Source: Aeromonas popoffii (lineage in GTDB: Bacteria > Pseudomonadota > Gammaproteobacteria > Enterobacterales > Aeromonadaceae). Taken from it: a stretch of DNA of 64,000 nucleotides. Positions within the stretch are counted from its first letter, which is position 1, and each line of letters starts with the position of its first letter. A model generated the notes under the pieces. It searched no databases, was not told the DNA's origin, and saw nothing but the letters and a program-made list of their open reading frames with translations. Location of the stretch: positions 862 through 64,861 of the forward strand of contig NZ_CDBI01000070.1 of NCBI RefSeq assembly GCF_000820025.1, in the 5' to 3' direction. A program made the position numbers and the translations under genes. Below, piece by piece: positions 35,434 through 45,520 of the stretch.

Positions 35434-38055
35434 TCAGGCCTTCTTCGATTTGGCCAGGCTCTCCTGCCACTTGCCGTTGTCGTAGTGCGCCGTCCAGCCC
35501 GTTGCCTTGCCGTTGACCTCTGTCATCACGTACTGCTCCTTGGTCTTGCGACTAAAGCGAACGATGGAGGCATTACCGTCAGGATCTGACGCCGGGGCGT
35601 CAGCCAGGTACTGGTGCTTGGGCGAGAGGCGATCTTTGAAGCGCTTGAGCTCTTCCACCAGGGGCGCACGGGTCTCGCGGGATTTCGGGAAGTTGCTGGC
35701 GGCGAGGAACAGGCCGGCCGCCCCGTCACGCAGCACAAAGTGTGCATCGGACTGGGTGCACTTGAGCTCGGGCAGCGGCACCGGATCTTCCTTCGGTGGC
35801 GCTATATCACCGTTTTTCAGGATCTTGCGGGTGTTCTTGCAGGTCTCACTGGTGCAGCCCATGTACTTGCCGAAGCGGCCGTTCTTGAGCTGCATCTCGG
35901 ATCCGCAGCGATCGCACTCTATGCTCGGCCCTTCGTAGCCCTTGAGCTTGAACTGGCCCTTCTCGATCTCGTAACCGTCGCAATCCGGGTTGCGGCCACA
36001 GACGTGCAACTTGCGGCTGTCGTCGATGATGTAGGCGTCCATGGCGGTGCCGCAGACACCGCAGCGGTGCTTGGCGCGCAGCGCCTCGGTTTCGGCTTCG
36101 TCACCGTCGGTGGCGGAGACAAATTCGTCGGCGGAAACCAAGTTGATGGTTTTCTTGCAGCGCTCTTTCGGCGGCAGGGCATAGCCGGAACAGCCGAGGA
36201 ACACGCCGGTGGTGGCAGTACGAATCCCCATCTTGCGACCGCAATCCGGACAGTCGATGTCGGTCAGCACCATCTGGTTGGCACGCATGCCCCCCTCTTC
36301 CGCGCCCCGATCCGCTTTTGCCAGCTCCTGGGTAAACTCTTCGTAGAAGGCGTCCAGCACTTTCTTCCACTCCAGGCTGCCTTCGGCGATGCCATCGAGC
36401 TTGTCTTCCATCTTGGCGGTGAACTCGTAATTCATCAGCTCGACGAAGTTTTCCACCAGACGGTCGGTGACGATCTCGCCCATCTTCTCGGCGAAGAAAC
36501 GGCGGCTCTCGACCCGCACATAACCGCGATCAACGATGGTGGAGATGATGGAGGCGTAGGTAGACGGACGGCCGATACCGCGTTTTTCCAATTCGCGTAC
36601 CAGGGCCGCTTCGGTGAAGCGCGCGGGCGGCTTGGTGAAGTGCTGGCGCGGATCCAGCTTGATCAGTTTGAGCAACTCGCCCACGGTCACCGCCGGCAGC
36701 TGGCTGTCTTCGCCCTTGCGACCCATGGGCGGCAGCGCCTTGGTCCAACCGGCGAAGCGCAGAGTACGGCCACGGGCCTTGAGTTCGAACTCGCCCGCCT
36801 TGACGGTCAGGGTGGAGGAGTCGTACTGGGCCGGGGTCATCTGGCAGGCCACAAACTGGCGCCAGATGAGATCATACAGACGCATGGCATCCGGCTCCAT
36901 CCCTTCCAGCAGCTCGGCCGTGACCAGCACGCTGGAGGGACGGATCGCCTCGTGGGCCTCCTGGGCGCCAGCCTTGGAGCCATAGAGATTCGGCTCGTTC
37001 GGCAGATAGGTGGCACCATACTGCTCGCCGATATATTCACGCACCGCTTCAACCGCCTCTTTGCTGAGGTTGGTGGAGTCGGTACGCATATAGGTGATGT
37101 AACCCGCTTCATAGAGACGCTGAGCCATCATCATGGTCTTCTTCACCCCGAAGCTCAGACGGGTAGAGGCCGCCTGCTGCAGGGTGGAGGTGATGAAGGG
37201 CGCGGAGGGCTTGGAACCGGTCGGCTTGTCTTCCCGATTCACTACCTTGTAGTCGACCCCTTCCAGGGCAGCCACGGCGGCAAAGGTCTCGGCCTGGGTG
37301 ACCGGCTTGAAGTCGGCGCCGTTACGGCTGACCACTTCCATGCGCAGGGAGGCATGTTCACCGGTCAGCAGGTCGGCGTTGAGATCCCAGAACTCCACCG
37401 GCACGAACGCCTTGATCTCGCGCTCTTTATCGACGATGAGGCGCACCGCAACAGACTGCACCCGACCGGCGGAGAGGCCGCGAGCCAGCTTCTTCCACAG
37501 CAGCGGGGAAACCATGTAGCCCACCACCCGATCGAGGAAACGGCGGGCCTGCTGGGCGTTGACACGGTGAATGTTCAGCTCGGATGGCTGGGCAAACGCC
37601 TCCTGAATCGCGGTCTTGGTGATCTCGTTGAACACCACCCGCTTGTAGCGGCTGTCGTCACCACCGATGATCTCGCGCAAGTGCCAGGCGATCGCCTCTC
37701 CCTCTCTATCCAAGTCGGTTGCGAGATAGATGGTGTCGGCCTTGGCGGCCAGACTTTGCAATTCACTGACCACTTTCTCTTTGCCGGGCAAAATCTGGTA
37801 GTTGGCCTGCCAGCCTGCGGCCGGATTGATCCCCATCCGTGAGAACAGGGCATTGCGATCCTTGGCAGCCTTCTCTGATTCGCTCAGCTTGATGCCGCGA
37901 ATGACAGGTTTTTTGGGCTCGTTGCTGGCGCTGCCACTGGTGGGCAGATCGCGAACATGACCGACGCTGGATTTCACCACGTAGTCCTTGCCCAAATATT
38001 TGTTGATGGTCTTGGCCTTGGCCGGAGACTCCACTATGACCAGTGATTTGCCCAT
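35434..38055 (-). CDS. topA: DNA topoisomerase I
   Basis: 873 residues from the ATG at 38055, where the conserved N-terminus [20 protein letters not shown] begins; the open frame upstream is not conserved. TopA relaxes negative supercoils through a covalent 5'-phosphotyrosine. The TOPRIM domain ([28 protein letters not shown]) is followed by the catalytic region with Tyr322 in [11 protein letters not shown]. The C-terminal part carries zinc-finger repeats ([33 protein letters not shown]) and a basic tail ending AKSKKA. Length and motifs are normal. It is transcribed alone and divergently from astB. Confidence 0.97.
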   Translation of the reverse strand: MGKSLVIVESPAKAKTINKYLGKDYVVKSSVGHVRDLPTSGSASNEPKKPVIRGIKLSESEKAAKDRNALFSRMGINPAAGWQANYQILPGKEKVVSELQSLAAKADTIYLATDLDREGEAIAWHLREIIGGDDSRYKRVVFNEITKTAIQEAFAQPSELNIHRVNAQQARRFLDRVVGYMVSPLLWKKLARGLSAGRVQSVAVRLIVDKEREIKAFVPVEFWDLNADLLTGEHASLRMEVVSRNGADFKPVTQAETFAAVAALEGVDYKVVNREDKPTGSKPSAPFITSTLQQAASTRLSFGVKKTMMMAQRLYEAGYITYMRTDSTNLSKEAVEAVREYIGEQYGATYLPNEPNLYGSKAGAQEAHEAIRPSSVLVTAELLEGMEPDAMRLYDLIWRQFVACQMTPAQYDSSTLTVKAGEFELKARGRTLRFAGWTKALPPMGRKGEDSQLPAVTVGELLKLIKLDPRQHFTKPPARFTEAALVRELEKRGIGRPSTYASIISTIVDRGYVRVESRRFFAEKMGEIVTDRLVENFVELMNYEFTAKMEDKLDGIAEGSLEWKKVLDAFYEEFTQELAKADRGAEEGGMRANQMVLTDIDCPDCGRKMGIRTATTGVFLGCSGYALPPKERCKKTINLVSADEFVSATDGDEAETEALRAKHRCGVCGTAMDAYIIDDSRKLHVCGRNPDCDGYEIEKGQFKLKGYEGPSIECDRCGSEMQLKNGRFGKYMGCTSETCKNTRKILKNGDIAPPKEDPVPLPELKCTQSDAHFVLRDGAAGLFLAASNFPKSRETRAPLVEELKRFKDRLSPKHQYLADAPASDPDGNASIVRFSRKTKEQYVMTEVNGKATGWTAHYDNGKWQESLAKSKKA

Positions 38056-38285
38056 GCTGTAACTATTATCCTCATTGCACCCGACGGGGTTGGTGTGCGG
38101 TTTTGTGGGGCTGTATAAGAGATTTGACGCGAAAAAGCAATCTTGTGAGCAAATTAGCTCACCCTCTCGAACCACCTGACCTCTTTATTTATTAATGCGA
38201 AGCCGAGCCGCGGGAAGCAACCGCTTTTTTATTTTTATGCTATATCCACCCCCTTTTTATATTTGAAATGACATAACCAACCGCT

Positions 38286-38348
38286 CTTGTAACATAACAA
38301 ACCACTTTGGTTATCAGCTTGTTACAAAAGACAAAATCTCATTATAAT
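38286..38348 (+). promoter_or_regulatory. astB promoter with an inverted repeat
   Basis: TTGTTA (38319-38324), 18-base spacer and a consensus TATAAT (38343-38348). TTGTAACA (38286-38293) and its complement TGTTACAA (38320-38327) form an inverted repeat whose right arm covers the -35 box, so it may be an operator. It does not look like an ArgR box. The rest of the 361-base divergent gap holds nothing else I can name. Confidence 0.55.
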
Positions 38349-38416
38349 GGCTGAATCCCGCAGCTTTGTGCGCGGAAGGTACCGCTACCCATATAAAAAT
38401 CGAAAGGATGTACTCA

Positions 38417-39754
38417 ATGAAGCACTTCGAGGTCAACTTCGACGGACTGGTCGGCCCGACCCACAATTATGCCGGCTTGTCCTATGGCAACGTCGCCTCC
38501 CAGAGCAACGCCAAGGAGGCGTCCAATCCGAAGGAAGCGGCCAAGCAGGGGTTGCGCAAGATGAAAGCGCTGACCGAGCTTGGCATGACCCAGGGGGTGC
38601 TGGCACCGCAGGAGCGGCCGGATCTGGCCACCCTGCGCCGCCTCGGCTTCACCGGCAGCGATGCCAGCGTGCTGGCCCAGGCCGCCAAACAGGCTCCCGC
38701 CGTGCTGGCTGCCTGTTATTCAGCCTCCAGCATGTGGACCGCCAACGCCGCCACCGTCTCCCCGAGTGCCGATACCCAGGATGGCCGCATTCACTTCACC
38801 CCCGCCAACCTGACCAACAAGTTCCACCGTTCCCTCGAACCCGAGGTGACAGGTCGCATACTGCGCGCCGTGTTCAACAACGATCGTCACTTCTATCACC
38901 ACCAGCATCTGCCGGAGAACGACCACTTCGGTGACGAGGGCGCCGCCAACCACACCCGCTTGTGTCGTGCCTACGGCGAGTCCGGGGTCGAACTGTTCGT
39001 CTATGGCCGCAGTGCCTTCGACGTCTCCCTGCCCGCCCCCAAACGCTACCCGGCCCGCCAGACCCTGGAGGCCAGCCAGGCCATCGCCCGTCTGCACGGT
39101 TTGAGTGAAGAGAGCGCCGTCTTCATCCAGCAAAATCCGGATGTGATCGATCAGGGGGTGTTCCACAACGACGTGATCGCGGTGGGCAACCAGAACGTGC
39201 TCTTCTTCCACCAGCAGGCCTTTCTCAACACGGCGTCAGCGCTGGCCGAGGTGCGCACCAAGTTCGGCGAGGGCGAATTGCACTTCATCGAGGTGCCGAC
39301 CAATGAGGTATCGCTGCAGGATGCGGTGAAATCCTATCTGTTCAACACTCAGATCCTCACCCTGCCGTCCGGCGAGATGGCCATCATCGCCCCCACCGAG
39401 TGTCGTGACAATCCGGCCGTATCGGCCTACCTCGGCCAACTCCTCGCCCAGGGCACCCCCATCAAACAGGTGCACTACATGGACGTGAAACAGAGCATGC
39501 GCAACGGTGGCGGCCCTGCCTGCCTGCGGCTGCGGGTCGCCATGAACGATCTGGAACTGGCGGCGGTCAACCCGGCCTGCCTCATCAACGACAGCCAGTT
39601 CGCCCGGTTGGATCAGTGGGTGGATCGCCACTACCGCGACAGTCTGGCGCTGGACGATCTGCGCGACCCGGCGCTGGTGCAGGAGTCCCGCACCGCCCTG
39701 GACGAACTGACCCAGATCCTCAAACTCGGCTCCGTCTACCCCTTCCAGCGCTGA
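38417..39754 (+). CDS. astB: N-succinylarginine dihydrolase
   Basis: 445 residues, as in E. coli AstB (447). It converts N2-succinylarginine to succinylornithine, ammonia and CO2, the second step of the arginine succinyltransferase pathway. The start [20 protein letters not shown] is conserved, and AAAGG lies about nine bases before the ATG at 38417. The catalytic cysteine is Cys369 in [12 protein letters not shown]; the [13 protein letters not shown] and [10 protein letters not shown] segments carry the His and Glu. Other ast genes are not in the window, so astB stands alone here between divergent topA and convergent sohB. Confidence 0.96.
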   Translation: MKHFEVNFDGLVGPTHNYAGLSYGNVASQSNAKEASNPKEAAKQGLRKMKALTELGMTQGVLAPQERPDLATLRRLGFTGSDASVLAQAAKQAPAVLAACYSASSMWTANAATVSPSADTQDGRIHFTPANLTNKFHRSLEPEVTGRILRAVFNNDRHFYHHQHLPENDHFGDEGAANHTRLCRAYGESGVELFVYGRSAFDVSLPAPKRYPARQTLEASQAIARLHGLSEESAVFIQQNPDVIDQGVFHNDVIAVGNQNVLFFHQQAFLNTASALAEVRTKFGEGELHFIEVPTNEVSLQDAVKSYLFNTQILTLPSGEMAIIAPTECRDNPAVSAYLGQLLAQGTPIKQVHYMDVKQSMRNGGGPACLRLRVAMNDLELAAVNPACLINDSQFARLDQWVDRHYRDSLALDDLRDPALVQESRTALDELTQILKLGSVYPFQR

Positions 39755-39768
39755 ATCGCTGGATAGCA

Positions 39769-39795
39769 AAAGCCGGGCAAATGCCCGGCTTTTTC
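39769..39795. terminator. Bidirectional terminator between astB and sohB
   Basis: AAAGCCGGGCA, loop AA, TGCCCGGCTTTTT, 15 bases past the astB stop and 24 bases past the sohB stop. Confidence 0.85.
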
Positions 39796-39818
39796 ATGCC
39801 AGTGGTGCAAGCGAGACC

Positions 39819-40826
39819 TCAGCGCCAGGGGCTCTGCTGCCACAGCCGGCCGAGGCTCGACTCCAGCGCCAGGGCCGCCTGCTGTCCCAGTTTCTGGGTC
39901 AGGCTCTTTGGCTTGCGATAGCTGATGCCGACCACCTTGTGATGGCTGGCCTGGGACAGCAGGTAGTCGTCACTGGTGCAGAGAGTATCCACCAGCCCCA
40001 GCCCCTTGGCCTGGCTCGCCAGCCAGTGCTCTCCCGTGGTGACACTGTCTATGTCGAGGTTGGGTCTGTGCTCGGCCACGAACGCCTTGAACCGCTCGTG
40101 GATGGCGCCCAGCTCCTCACGAAACTTCTCCCGCCCCAGATCGTCGTTCTCACCGAACATTGTGATGGTGCGCTTGTACTGGCCAGCGGTGTGCATCTCG
40201 AATTCAATGTCGTGCTTTTTCAATAGCTTGTTGAAGTTCGGCAGCTGGGCTATCACCCCGATGGAGCCGACGATGGCAAAGGGCGCCGCCAGGATCTGAT
40301 CTGCCACGCAGGCCATCATGTAACCGCCGCTCGCCGCCACCTTGTCGATGGCCACGGTGAGTTTGATCCCCTTGTCGCGCAGTCGCTGCAGCTGGGATGC
40401 GGCCAAGCCATAGCCATGCACCACACCGCCACCGGATTCAAGGCGCAGTAGCACCTCGTCACCAGACTGGGCGACCCCTATCACGGCACTCACCTCTTCC
40501 CGCAGGGAAGCCACCTCTTTGGCGTCCATGCTGCCGTTAAAATCGAGTACAAACAGCCGGCTGCGCTCGTCTTCGGTCCTGGCACGGGCCTTGTGTTCGG
40601 CCTTGCGATCCTTCTCCAGCAACTTGCGTCCGGCCTTGCCGGCCAGCGCCGCCTGCAACTGGTAGCGCCCCTGCTCCAGCTCGCTGGAGAGATCGGTCAC
40701 CACCAGCTCCCCCTTGCGGGATTTCGGCTGACGGCTGCTGATCACCATCAAAATGACGGCCGCGATAGCCAGCAGTAAGGTGAGGGTCTTGGCCAGAAAC
40801 AGCCCATATTCGGTCAAAAATGCCAC
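39819..40826 (-). CDS. sohB: Inner-membrane S49 protease SohB
   Basis: 335 residues. An N-terminal membrane span (LFLAKTLTLLLAIAAVILMV) is followed by a charged linker and the S49 signal-peptide-peptidase domain. The nucleophile serine is in VAASGGYMMA and the general-base lysine in AGQYKRTITMFG. SohB is a periplasmic-side protease related to SppA; its natural substrates are not settled. It is divergent from yciK, as in E. coli, with 232 bases between the coding starts. Confidence 0.94.
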   Translation of the reverse strand: MAFLTEYGLFLAKTLTLLLAIAAVILMVISSRQPKSRKGELVVTDLSSELEQGRYQLQAALAGKAGRKLLEKDRKAEHKARARTEDERSRLFVLDFNGSMDAKEVASLREEVSAVIGVAQSGDEVLLRLESGGGVVHGYGLAASQLQRLRDKGIKLTVAIDKVAASGGYMMACVADQILAAPFAIVGSIGVIAQLPNFNKLLKKHDIEFEMHTAGQYKRTITMFGENDDLGREKFREELGAIHERFKAFVAEHRPNLDIDSVTTGEHWLASQAKGLGLVDTLCTSDDYLLSQASHHKVVGISYRKPKSLTQKLGQQAALALESSLGRLWQQSPWR

Positions 40827-41058
40827 TTGATGCTCCGCTCAATGTTCGAGTTTTTCACATTCTAGGGAGTTTGCCGGGCTCGCGCAAAAACTCTGCGACA
40901 GTGGCTCAAAAAACACACTCTTTAATCACAACCCCTCTATTTTCTTCACATTTTTGCCGTCTCATACTGGTCAAATGCCGTGCGGGGTCAGTACACTGGC
41001 TCTTCTATATACCGCGATACCGCGCGCATCTGCCACGAACGTGTTAACAGGAGTTGTC

Positions 41059-41814
41059 ATGCTCGATTATCAGGCCCCCCGGGATCTGCTCAAGCACAAG
41101 GTCATTCTGGTCACAGGTGCCGGTGACGGCATAGGCCGCGAAGCCGCTATCACCTATGCCGCCCACGGCGCCACCGTGATCCTGCTCGGCCGCACCAGCG
41201 CCAAACTTGAAGCTGTTTATGACCAGATTGAGGCCGCCGGTTATCCGCTGCCCGCCATAGTGCCGGTGGACTTGAAAGGCGCCACCGCCGCCCACTACCG
41301 TGGCATGGCCGAGACCTTCGAGCAGCAGTTTGGCCGCCTCGACGGTGTATTGTTCAACGCCGGCCTGCTTGGCACCCTCTCCCCCTTCGAACACATCCAG
41401 GAGAAGGAGTGGGACGAGGTGATGCAGGTCAACGTCAAATCCGAGTTCCTGCTGACCCAGGCGCTGCTGCCGCTGATCCGCCAGACCGCCAAGGCGCACG
41501 GTGAGGCCTCCATCGTTTACACCTCCTCCAGCGTGGGCCGCAAGGGCCGCGCCTACTGGGGCACCTACGCCATCTCCAAGTTCGCCATCGAAGGCATGAT
41601 GGAAGTGCTGGCCGACGAGCTGGAAAACACGGCGGTGCGGGTCAACACCCTCAACCCGGGCGGTACCCGCACCAAGATGCGTGCCAGCGCCTTCCCGGCA
41701 GAGGATCCCCAGCAGCTCAAGACGCCGGCCGATCTCATGCCGCTCTATCTCTATCTGATGGGGGCCGACAGCCGTGGCAAAACCGGCCAGACCTTTGTGG
41801 CCCAGCCCAAATAA
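41059..41814 (+). CDS. yciK: Short-chain dehydrogenase YciK
   Basis: 251 residues from the ATG at 41059 (AGGAG five bases upstream). Classical SDR features: cofactor loop TGAGDGIGREAA, FNAGLLG, the catalytic Ser in YTSSSVGRKGR and Tyr/Lys in TYAISKFA. The basic residue after the first beta strand region suggests NADP(H). YciK family members are oxidoreductases of uncertain physiological substrate. Its position opposite sohB is conserved in enteric relatives. A strong hairpin follows the gene. Confidence 0.94.
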   Translation: MLDYQAPRDLLKHKVILVTGAGDGIGREAAITYAAHGATVILLGRTSAKLEAVYDQIEAAGYPLPAIVPVDLKGATAAHYRGMAETFEQQFGRLDGVLFNAGLLGTLSPFEHIQEKEWDEVMQVNVKSEFLLTQALLPLIRQTAKAHGEASIVYTSSSVGRKGRAYWGTYAISKFAIEGMMEVLADELENTAVRVNTLNPGGTRTKMRASAFPAEDPQQLKTPADLMPLYLYLMGADSRGKTGQTFVAQPK

Positions 41815-41856
41815 ATCAACAAAATAACCGGAACCCTGCGCCACATGGGGTTAAAT

Positions 41857-41885
41857 TCAATAGGGTGCCGCCGGCACCCCATTGA
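41857..41885 (+). terminator. Strong hairpin after yciK
   Basis: TCAAT-A-GGGTGCC, loop GCC, GGCACCC-C-ATTGA. Twelve pairs around one mismatch, but no T run follows, so termination is only probable. Confidence 0.5.
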
Positions 41886-41923
41886 AGGCCCTTACCACAT
41901 ACGATCCCTGATCAGGTTGAAAT

Positions 41924-42808
41924 ATGTTTCGTCCCAAGAGCACGTTTGAGCAATGGCGGATCTTTCAGGCCGTGGTGGACCATGGCGGTTATGCCCAGGC
42001 CGCTGAAGCACTGAACAAGAGCCAATCCTCTCTCAATCATGCGGTGGCCAAGCTGCAACAGAGTCTGGGGGTGCCTCTGCTGGCAGTGAGGGGGCGCAAG
42101 GCTGTATTGACCCCGGCGGGGGAGATATTCCTCAAGCGGGCGCGTCAGCTCAGCCAGCAGGTGGAAGAGCTGGAGAACCTGGCCAACAACCTGGAGCGGC
42201 AGTGGGAGCCGCAGGTCAACCTCTATGTTTCCGTGCTGCAACCACGGGAGCGTCTCTATCGGGCGCTGGCCCATTTCTATCCCCGCAGCCGGGGCTGCCG
42301 CGTCAATCTGCACGAACGCATTCACTGCCACTTCAACGCCCTGCAAGTGGGGGATCTCATGCTCTCCGAGCACCTTCCCCAGGATCGTACCGGCCTGCCG
42401 CTGGACGAGGTGTGCCTGCTGCCGCTCTGCTCGGCCAAGCATCCCCTCGCCGCCCTGGTAGGGCCCGTCTCGACTGACGAGCTTGCCAGTCACAACCAGA
42501 TCAGCCTGCATCCCCCCATTCACCGCTCGGTGGACTGGAATGATGCGGATGACACCGGCTGGAAGGCGACCCACTATCACGAAGTGATAGCCATGCTAAA
42601 ACTCGGCCTCGGCTATGCCTGGCTGCCCCGCCATCTGGTGCAGGAGGAGCTGATCAGCGGCGTCCTGGTGCCACTGGATCTGGCCAGTGGCAACGAGCGC
42701 CATCTCTATACCTATCTGCTGACCCCGTCAGCGGATTCGCTGGGTCCGGCCACCGAGCTGCTGCTGCGCTGCCTGCGCAACGAATATCAGACCGGTAACA
42801 ACAAATAA
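41924..42808 (+). CDS. LysR-family transcriptional regulator
   Basis: 294 residues. The N-terminal winged helix (FEQWRIFQAVVDHGGYAQAA, then LNKSQSSLNHAVAKLQQSLG) is clear; the linker has a long leucine-rich helix (QLSQQVEELENLANNLERQW). The effector domain is less typical and ends with LGYAWLPRHLVQEEL. Targets are unknown: the gene stands between yciK and a convergent exporter gene with no divergent partner, so position does not reveal its regulon. Confidence 0.88.
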   Translation: MFRPKSTFEQWRIFQAVVDHGGYAQAAEALNKSQSSLNHAVAKLQQSLGVPLLAVRGRKAVLTPAGEIFLKRARQLSQQVEELENLANNLERQWEPQVNLYVSVLQPRERLYRALAHFYPRSRGCRVNLHERIHCHFNALQVGDLMLSEHLPQDRTGLPLDEVCLLPLCSAKHPLAALVGPVSTDELASHNQISLHPPIHRSVDWNDADDTGWKATHYHEVIAMLKLGLGYAWLPRHLVQEELISGVLVPLDLASGNERHLYTYLLTPSADSLGPATELLLRCLRNEYQTGNNK

Positions 42809-42863
42809 GTCCAAGCCGTCAGGCGGCCAGCGCCACCCATCGCCAATCGGTCACAGACCCGCC

Positions 42864-44036
42864 TCACACATTGGGCACCCGCCAGCAGGCGCCCAGTGCC
42901 GCCAGCGCCAGCGCCGTGGCCACCATGAAGACCCCGTGAAAACTCCAGATCTCGGCCACAGTCCCCGCAATGGCCCCCGCCATGATGGAGCCGGTACGTA
43001 TGCTATTGGCAAACAGGGTGGTCGCCACCCCGGCGCGCCCCGGCATCAGATCCTGGAAGTAGGACATGCCGATCCCGGCGACTATGCCGATGAAGATGGC
43101 GTTGAGCAGTTGCAACGCGATGAGCGCAGACTGACTCGACAGGGTGACCAGCCCCGCGTAGAAACCCACCCCGGCCAGCACGGCCACAAGCATCATGGGA
43201 CGCTTGCCGAAGCGCTGGGTGTAGTAGCCAGCCAGCAGCATAAAGGGGATCTCGAGGGCCGCCGCCGTGCCCATCAGCACACCGGCCAGTTTCTCCTCCA
43301 GCCCCAGCTCGCGGGTGATGTAGAGCGGCATGTTGATGAGGTACATGCTGTTGCAGGTCCACATCAGGGTGGAGGCAATGAACAGCGCCCGCACGGAAGG
43401 GTCTCGCCAGCTGCTGAGCCGCTCCACCTCGCTGTTTGGTGTGGGCAGCGGCAGGGAGGGCAGCCAGCGCCACACCACGAAGGCACAGATGAGGTAGGCC
43501 AGGGCGGAGGCGAGATACATCACCTTGAAGCCATAGCCGATGGCCAGCGCAAAGGCGATGGGGGGGCCGATGACCCAGGCCAGGGAAAACTGGGCCCGCA
43601 ACACAGAGCTGAACATGTCTGCCCGCTTGTTGCGGCTGTCGGCATATTCCCGTGCCAGGGCAAACAGCTGGGGACTGGCGGTGGCCGCCAGACTCGCCAG
43701 CAAGACCCCCAGGCTCACCAGCAGCCAGTAGTTGCGATTCCAGGCGAACAACAGGGAGAGCACCACCCCCGCGAAGCAGCAGCGCAGGATCAGCCGCTTG
43801 CGATCACCCTTGCTGTCGGAGCGGTGGCCGAGCCACTGGCTGATGAGGATCCCGACCACTGCGTTGACCGTGTAAAACAGTCCAACCAGCAAGGGACGAA
43901 CCTGCACCTCTTCGGCCAGAAACAGGCTCAAGGTTGGCACCTGGAGCGCGACTGCCACCCCAGTTATAAAGGTCACGGCCAAAAAAGAGAGGGAAACGGG
44001 ATCCGATCTCCTCAGCGCGGCAGTCAACAAGCTCAT
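42864..44036 (-). CDS. MFS exporter, sugar-efflux (Set) type
   Basis: 390 residues from the ATG at 44036 (a start eight codons upstream is possible). Twelve hydrophobic segments in two halves. MFS loop motif GHRSDSKGDRKRLIL follows the second span; VIGPPIAFALAIGYG lies in span five and YYTQRFGKRPMM is the repeat loop in the second half. The overall pattern resembles SetA/SetB sugar-efflux proteins, which export lactose and glucose analogues; the actual substrate is unknown. It is divergent from the MalY/PatB gene, with a 161-base shared promoter region. Confidence 0.85.
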   Translation of the reverse strand: MSLLTAALRRSDPVSLSFLAVTFITGVAVALQVPTLSLFLAEEVQVRPLLVGLFYTVNAVVGILISQWLGHRSDSKGDRKRLILRCCFAGVVLSLLFAWNRNYWLLVSLGVLLASLAATASPQLFALAREYADSRNKRADMFSSVLRAQFSLAWVIGPPIAFALAIGYGFKVMYLASALAYLICAFVVWRWLPSLPLPTPNSEVERLSSWRDPSVRALFIASTLMWTCNSMYLINMPLYITRELGLEEKLAGVLMGTAAALEIPFMLLAGYYTQRFGKRPMMLVAVLAGVGFYAGLVTLSSQSALIALQLLNAIFIGIVAGIGMSYFQDLMPGRAGVATTLFANSIRTGSIMAGAIAGTVAEIWSFHGVFMVATALALAALGACWRVPNV

Positions 44037-44197
44037 AGGATTACCACTGATTGGGGGCAAGAAAACGGGCCAAAATTCGGCAAGTGCATGAAATAGCGTT
44101 GCTTATTTTATGTCATGATCAAGAGTCACCTCAAGGCTTGCGACCCCGCGCCCGACCCCGTACATTGAAAGCCCACTGCCCAGCATAAGGATTCCAC

Positions 44198-45337
44198 ATG
44201 TTTGATTTTGACCGGGAAATAGATCGTCGCGACACCATGAGTCTGAAATGGGACAAGTACAAAGGACAAGACGTGCTGCCCATGTGGGTAGCCGACACCG
44301 ACTTTGTCTCGCCGCCTGCCGTCGTCGAGGCCCTCACCCAGCGGGTCGCCCACGGCATCTTCGGTTACTCGCGCCCCTCTGCCCGGCTGATCGAACTGAT
44401 CATAGCGCGTCTGGCCAGCCGCTACGGCTGGACCATCCAGCCGGAGTGGCTCATCTTCCTGCCCGGTGTGGTACCCGGCCTCAACCTGGCGTGCAAGGCC
44501 TGGAGCCAGCACGGCCGCGGCATCATCACCCCCAAACCGGTCTACTACCCCTTTCTGCAGGCACCCGGGTTCAACGATCGCCCCCTGCTCACCGTCCCCA
44601 TGGTGGAAGAGGCCGGTCGCTGGGTGCTGGATCTGGAGGAGCTGGAGCGTCAGGCCCCGGCGGCGGATCTGCTGCTGCTGTGCAACCCGCACAACCCGGG
44701 CGGTACCGTGTTTACCCGCGAAGAGCTCAAGGCCATCGATGCCATCGCCGAACGACACAATCTGGTCGTCTGCTCGGACGAGATCCATTGTGATCTGCTG
44801 CTCGACAAGCAGGCCCACCACATACCCTATGGCGCCATCAGCCCGGCAGCCGCCGAGCGCTCGGCCGTGATGATGGCACCAAGCAAGACCTTCAATATCG
44901 CGGGCCTTTGCTGTGCCTTCGCCGTGGTGCCCAACGCCCGCCTGCGCCTCAAGCTGCAACAGGCGATGCGCGGCATCAGCGCCGACGTCAACCTGCTGGG
45001 CTTCGTGGCAGCCGAGGCAGCCTATGAGGGAGGCGAACCCTGGCTCTGCGAACAACTCGACTACCTGGCCGCCAATCTCATGCTTATCGAACAGGCTGTC
45101 GCCCGCTGGCCCGGCGTCAAGCTGGCTCGCCATCAGGCCACCTACCTTGCCTGGATTGACGTCAGTGCGCTCGGGCTCGAGGATCCCATCACCTTCTTCG
45201 AACAGGCAGGGGTTGGGCTCTCCCCGGGCGCCCAGTTCGGCGATGGCCAGTTCGTACGGTTCAACTTCGGCTGCACCCGGGCACGGCTGACCGAGGCGCT
45301 GGCCCGGATGGAGAAAGCGATCCAGACTCGCATCTGA
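44198..45337 (+). CDS. PLP-dependent C-S lyase (MalY/PatB family)
   Basis: 379 residues of fold-type I aminotransferases. The N-terminus FDFDREIDRRDTMSLKWDKY, followed by LPMWVADTDF, is characteristic of MalY/PatB. The PLP lysine is Lys230 in APSKTFNIAGL, with CNPHNPGG and CSDEIHCDLL as the other cofactor motifs. These enzymes cleave cystathionine or cysteine conjugates to pyruvate, ammonia and a thiol; MalY also acts as a regulator in E. coli. Which role applies here is not visible. It is divergent from the MFS exporter. Confidence 0.92.
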   Translation: MFDFDREIDRRDTMSLKWDKYKGQDVLPMWVADTDFVSPPAVVEALTQRVAHGIFGYSRPSARLIELIIARLASRYGWTIQPEWLIFLPGVVPGLNLACKAWSQHGRGIITPKPVYYPFLQAPGFNDRPLLTVPMVEEAGRWVLDLEELERQAPAADLLLLCNPHNPGGTVFTREELKAIDAIAERHNLVVCSDEIHCDLLLDKQAHHIPYGAISPAAAERSAVMMAPSKTFNIAGLCCAFAVVPNARLRLKLQQAMRGISADVNLLGFVAAEAAYEGGEPWLCEQLDYLAANLMLIEQAVARWPGVKLARHQATYLAWIDVSALGLEDPITFFEQAGVGLSPGAQFGDGQFVRFNFGCTRARLTEALARMEKAIQTRI

Positions 45338-45520
45338 TGGCAATAGGGTATATTTTTGCGGCTGAATCTCAGCTGCACCGACCGCCGCCATAAGCGATGA
45401 GGGCGGGTCTGAATGGCACATGCCATGCAAACCCGGCTCTGTGCTGAACAGCGGCAGGCCGTGATGTCAGACGGGATGGGCTTGACCCATCCTTTTTATC
45501 AGCCATTTATCCGGTTAATT

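Noticed and set aside
35614-37842. 742-codon plus-strand frame opposite topA
   Set aside because: It is an antisense shadow of topA with no recognisable domains; topA motifs are clear on the minus strand.
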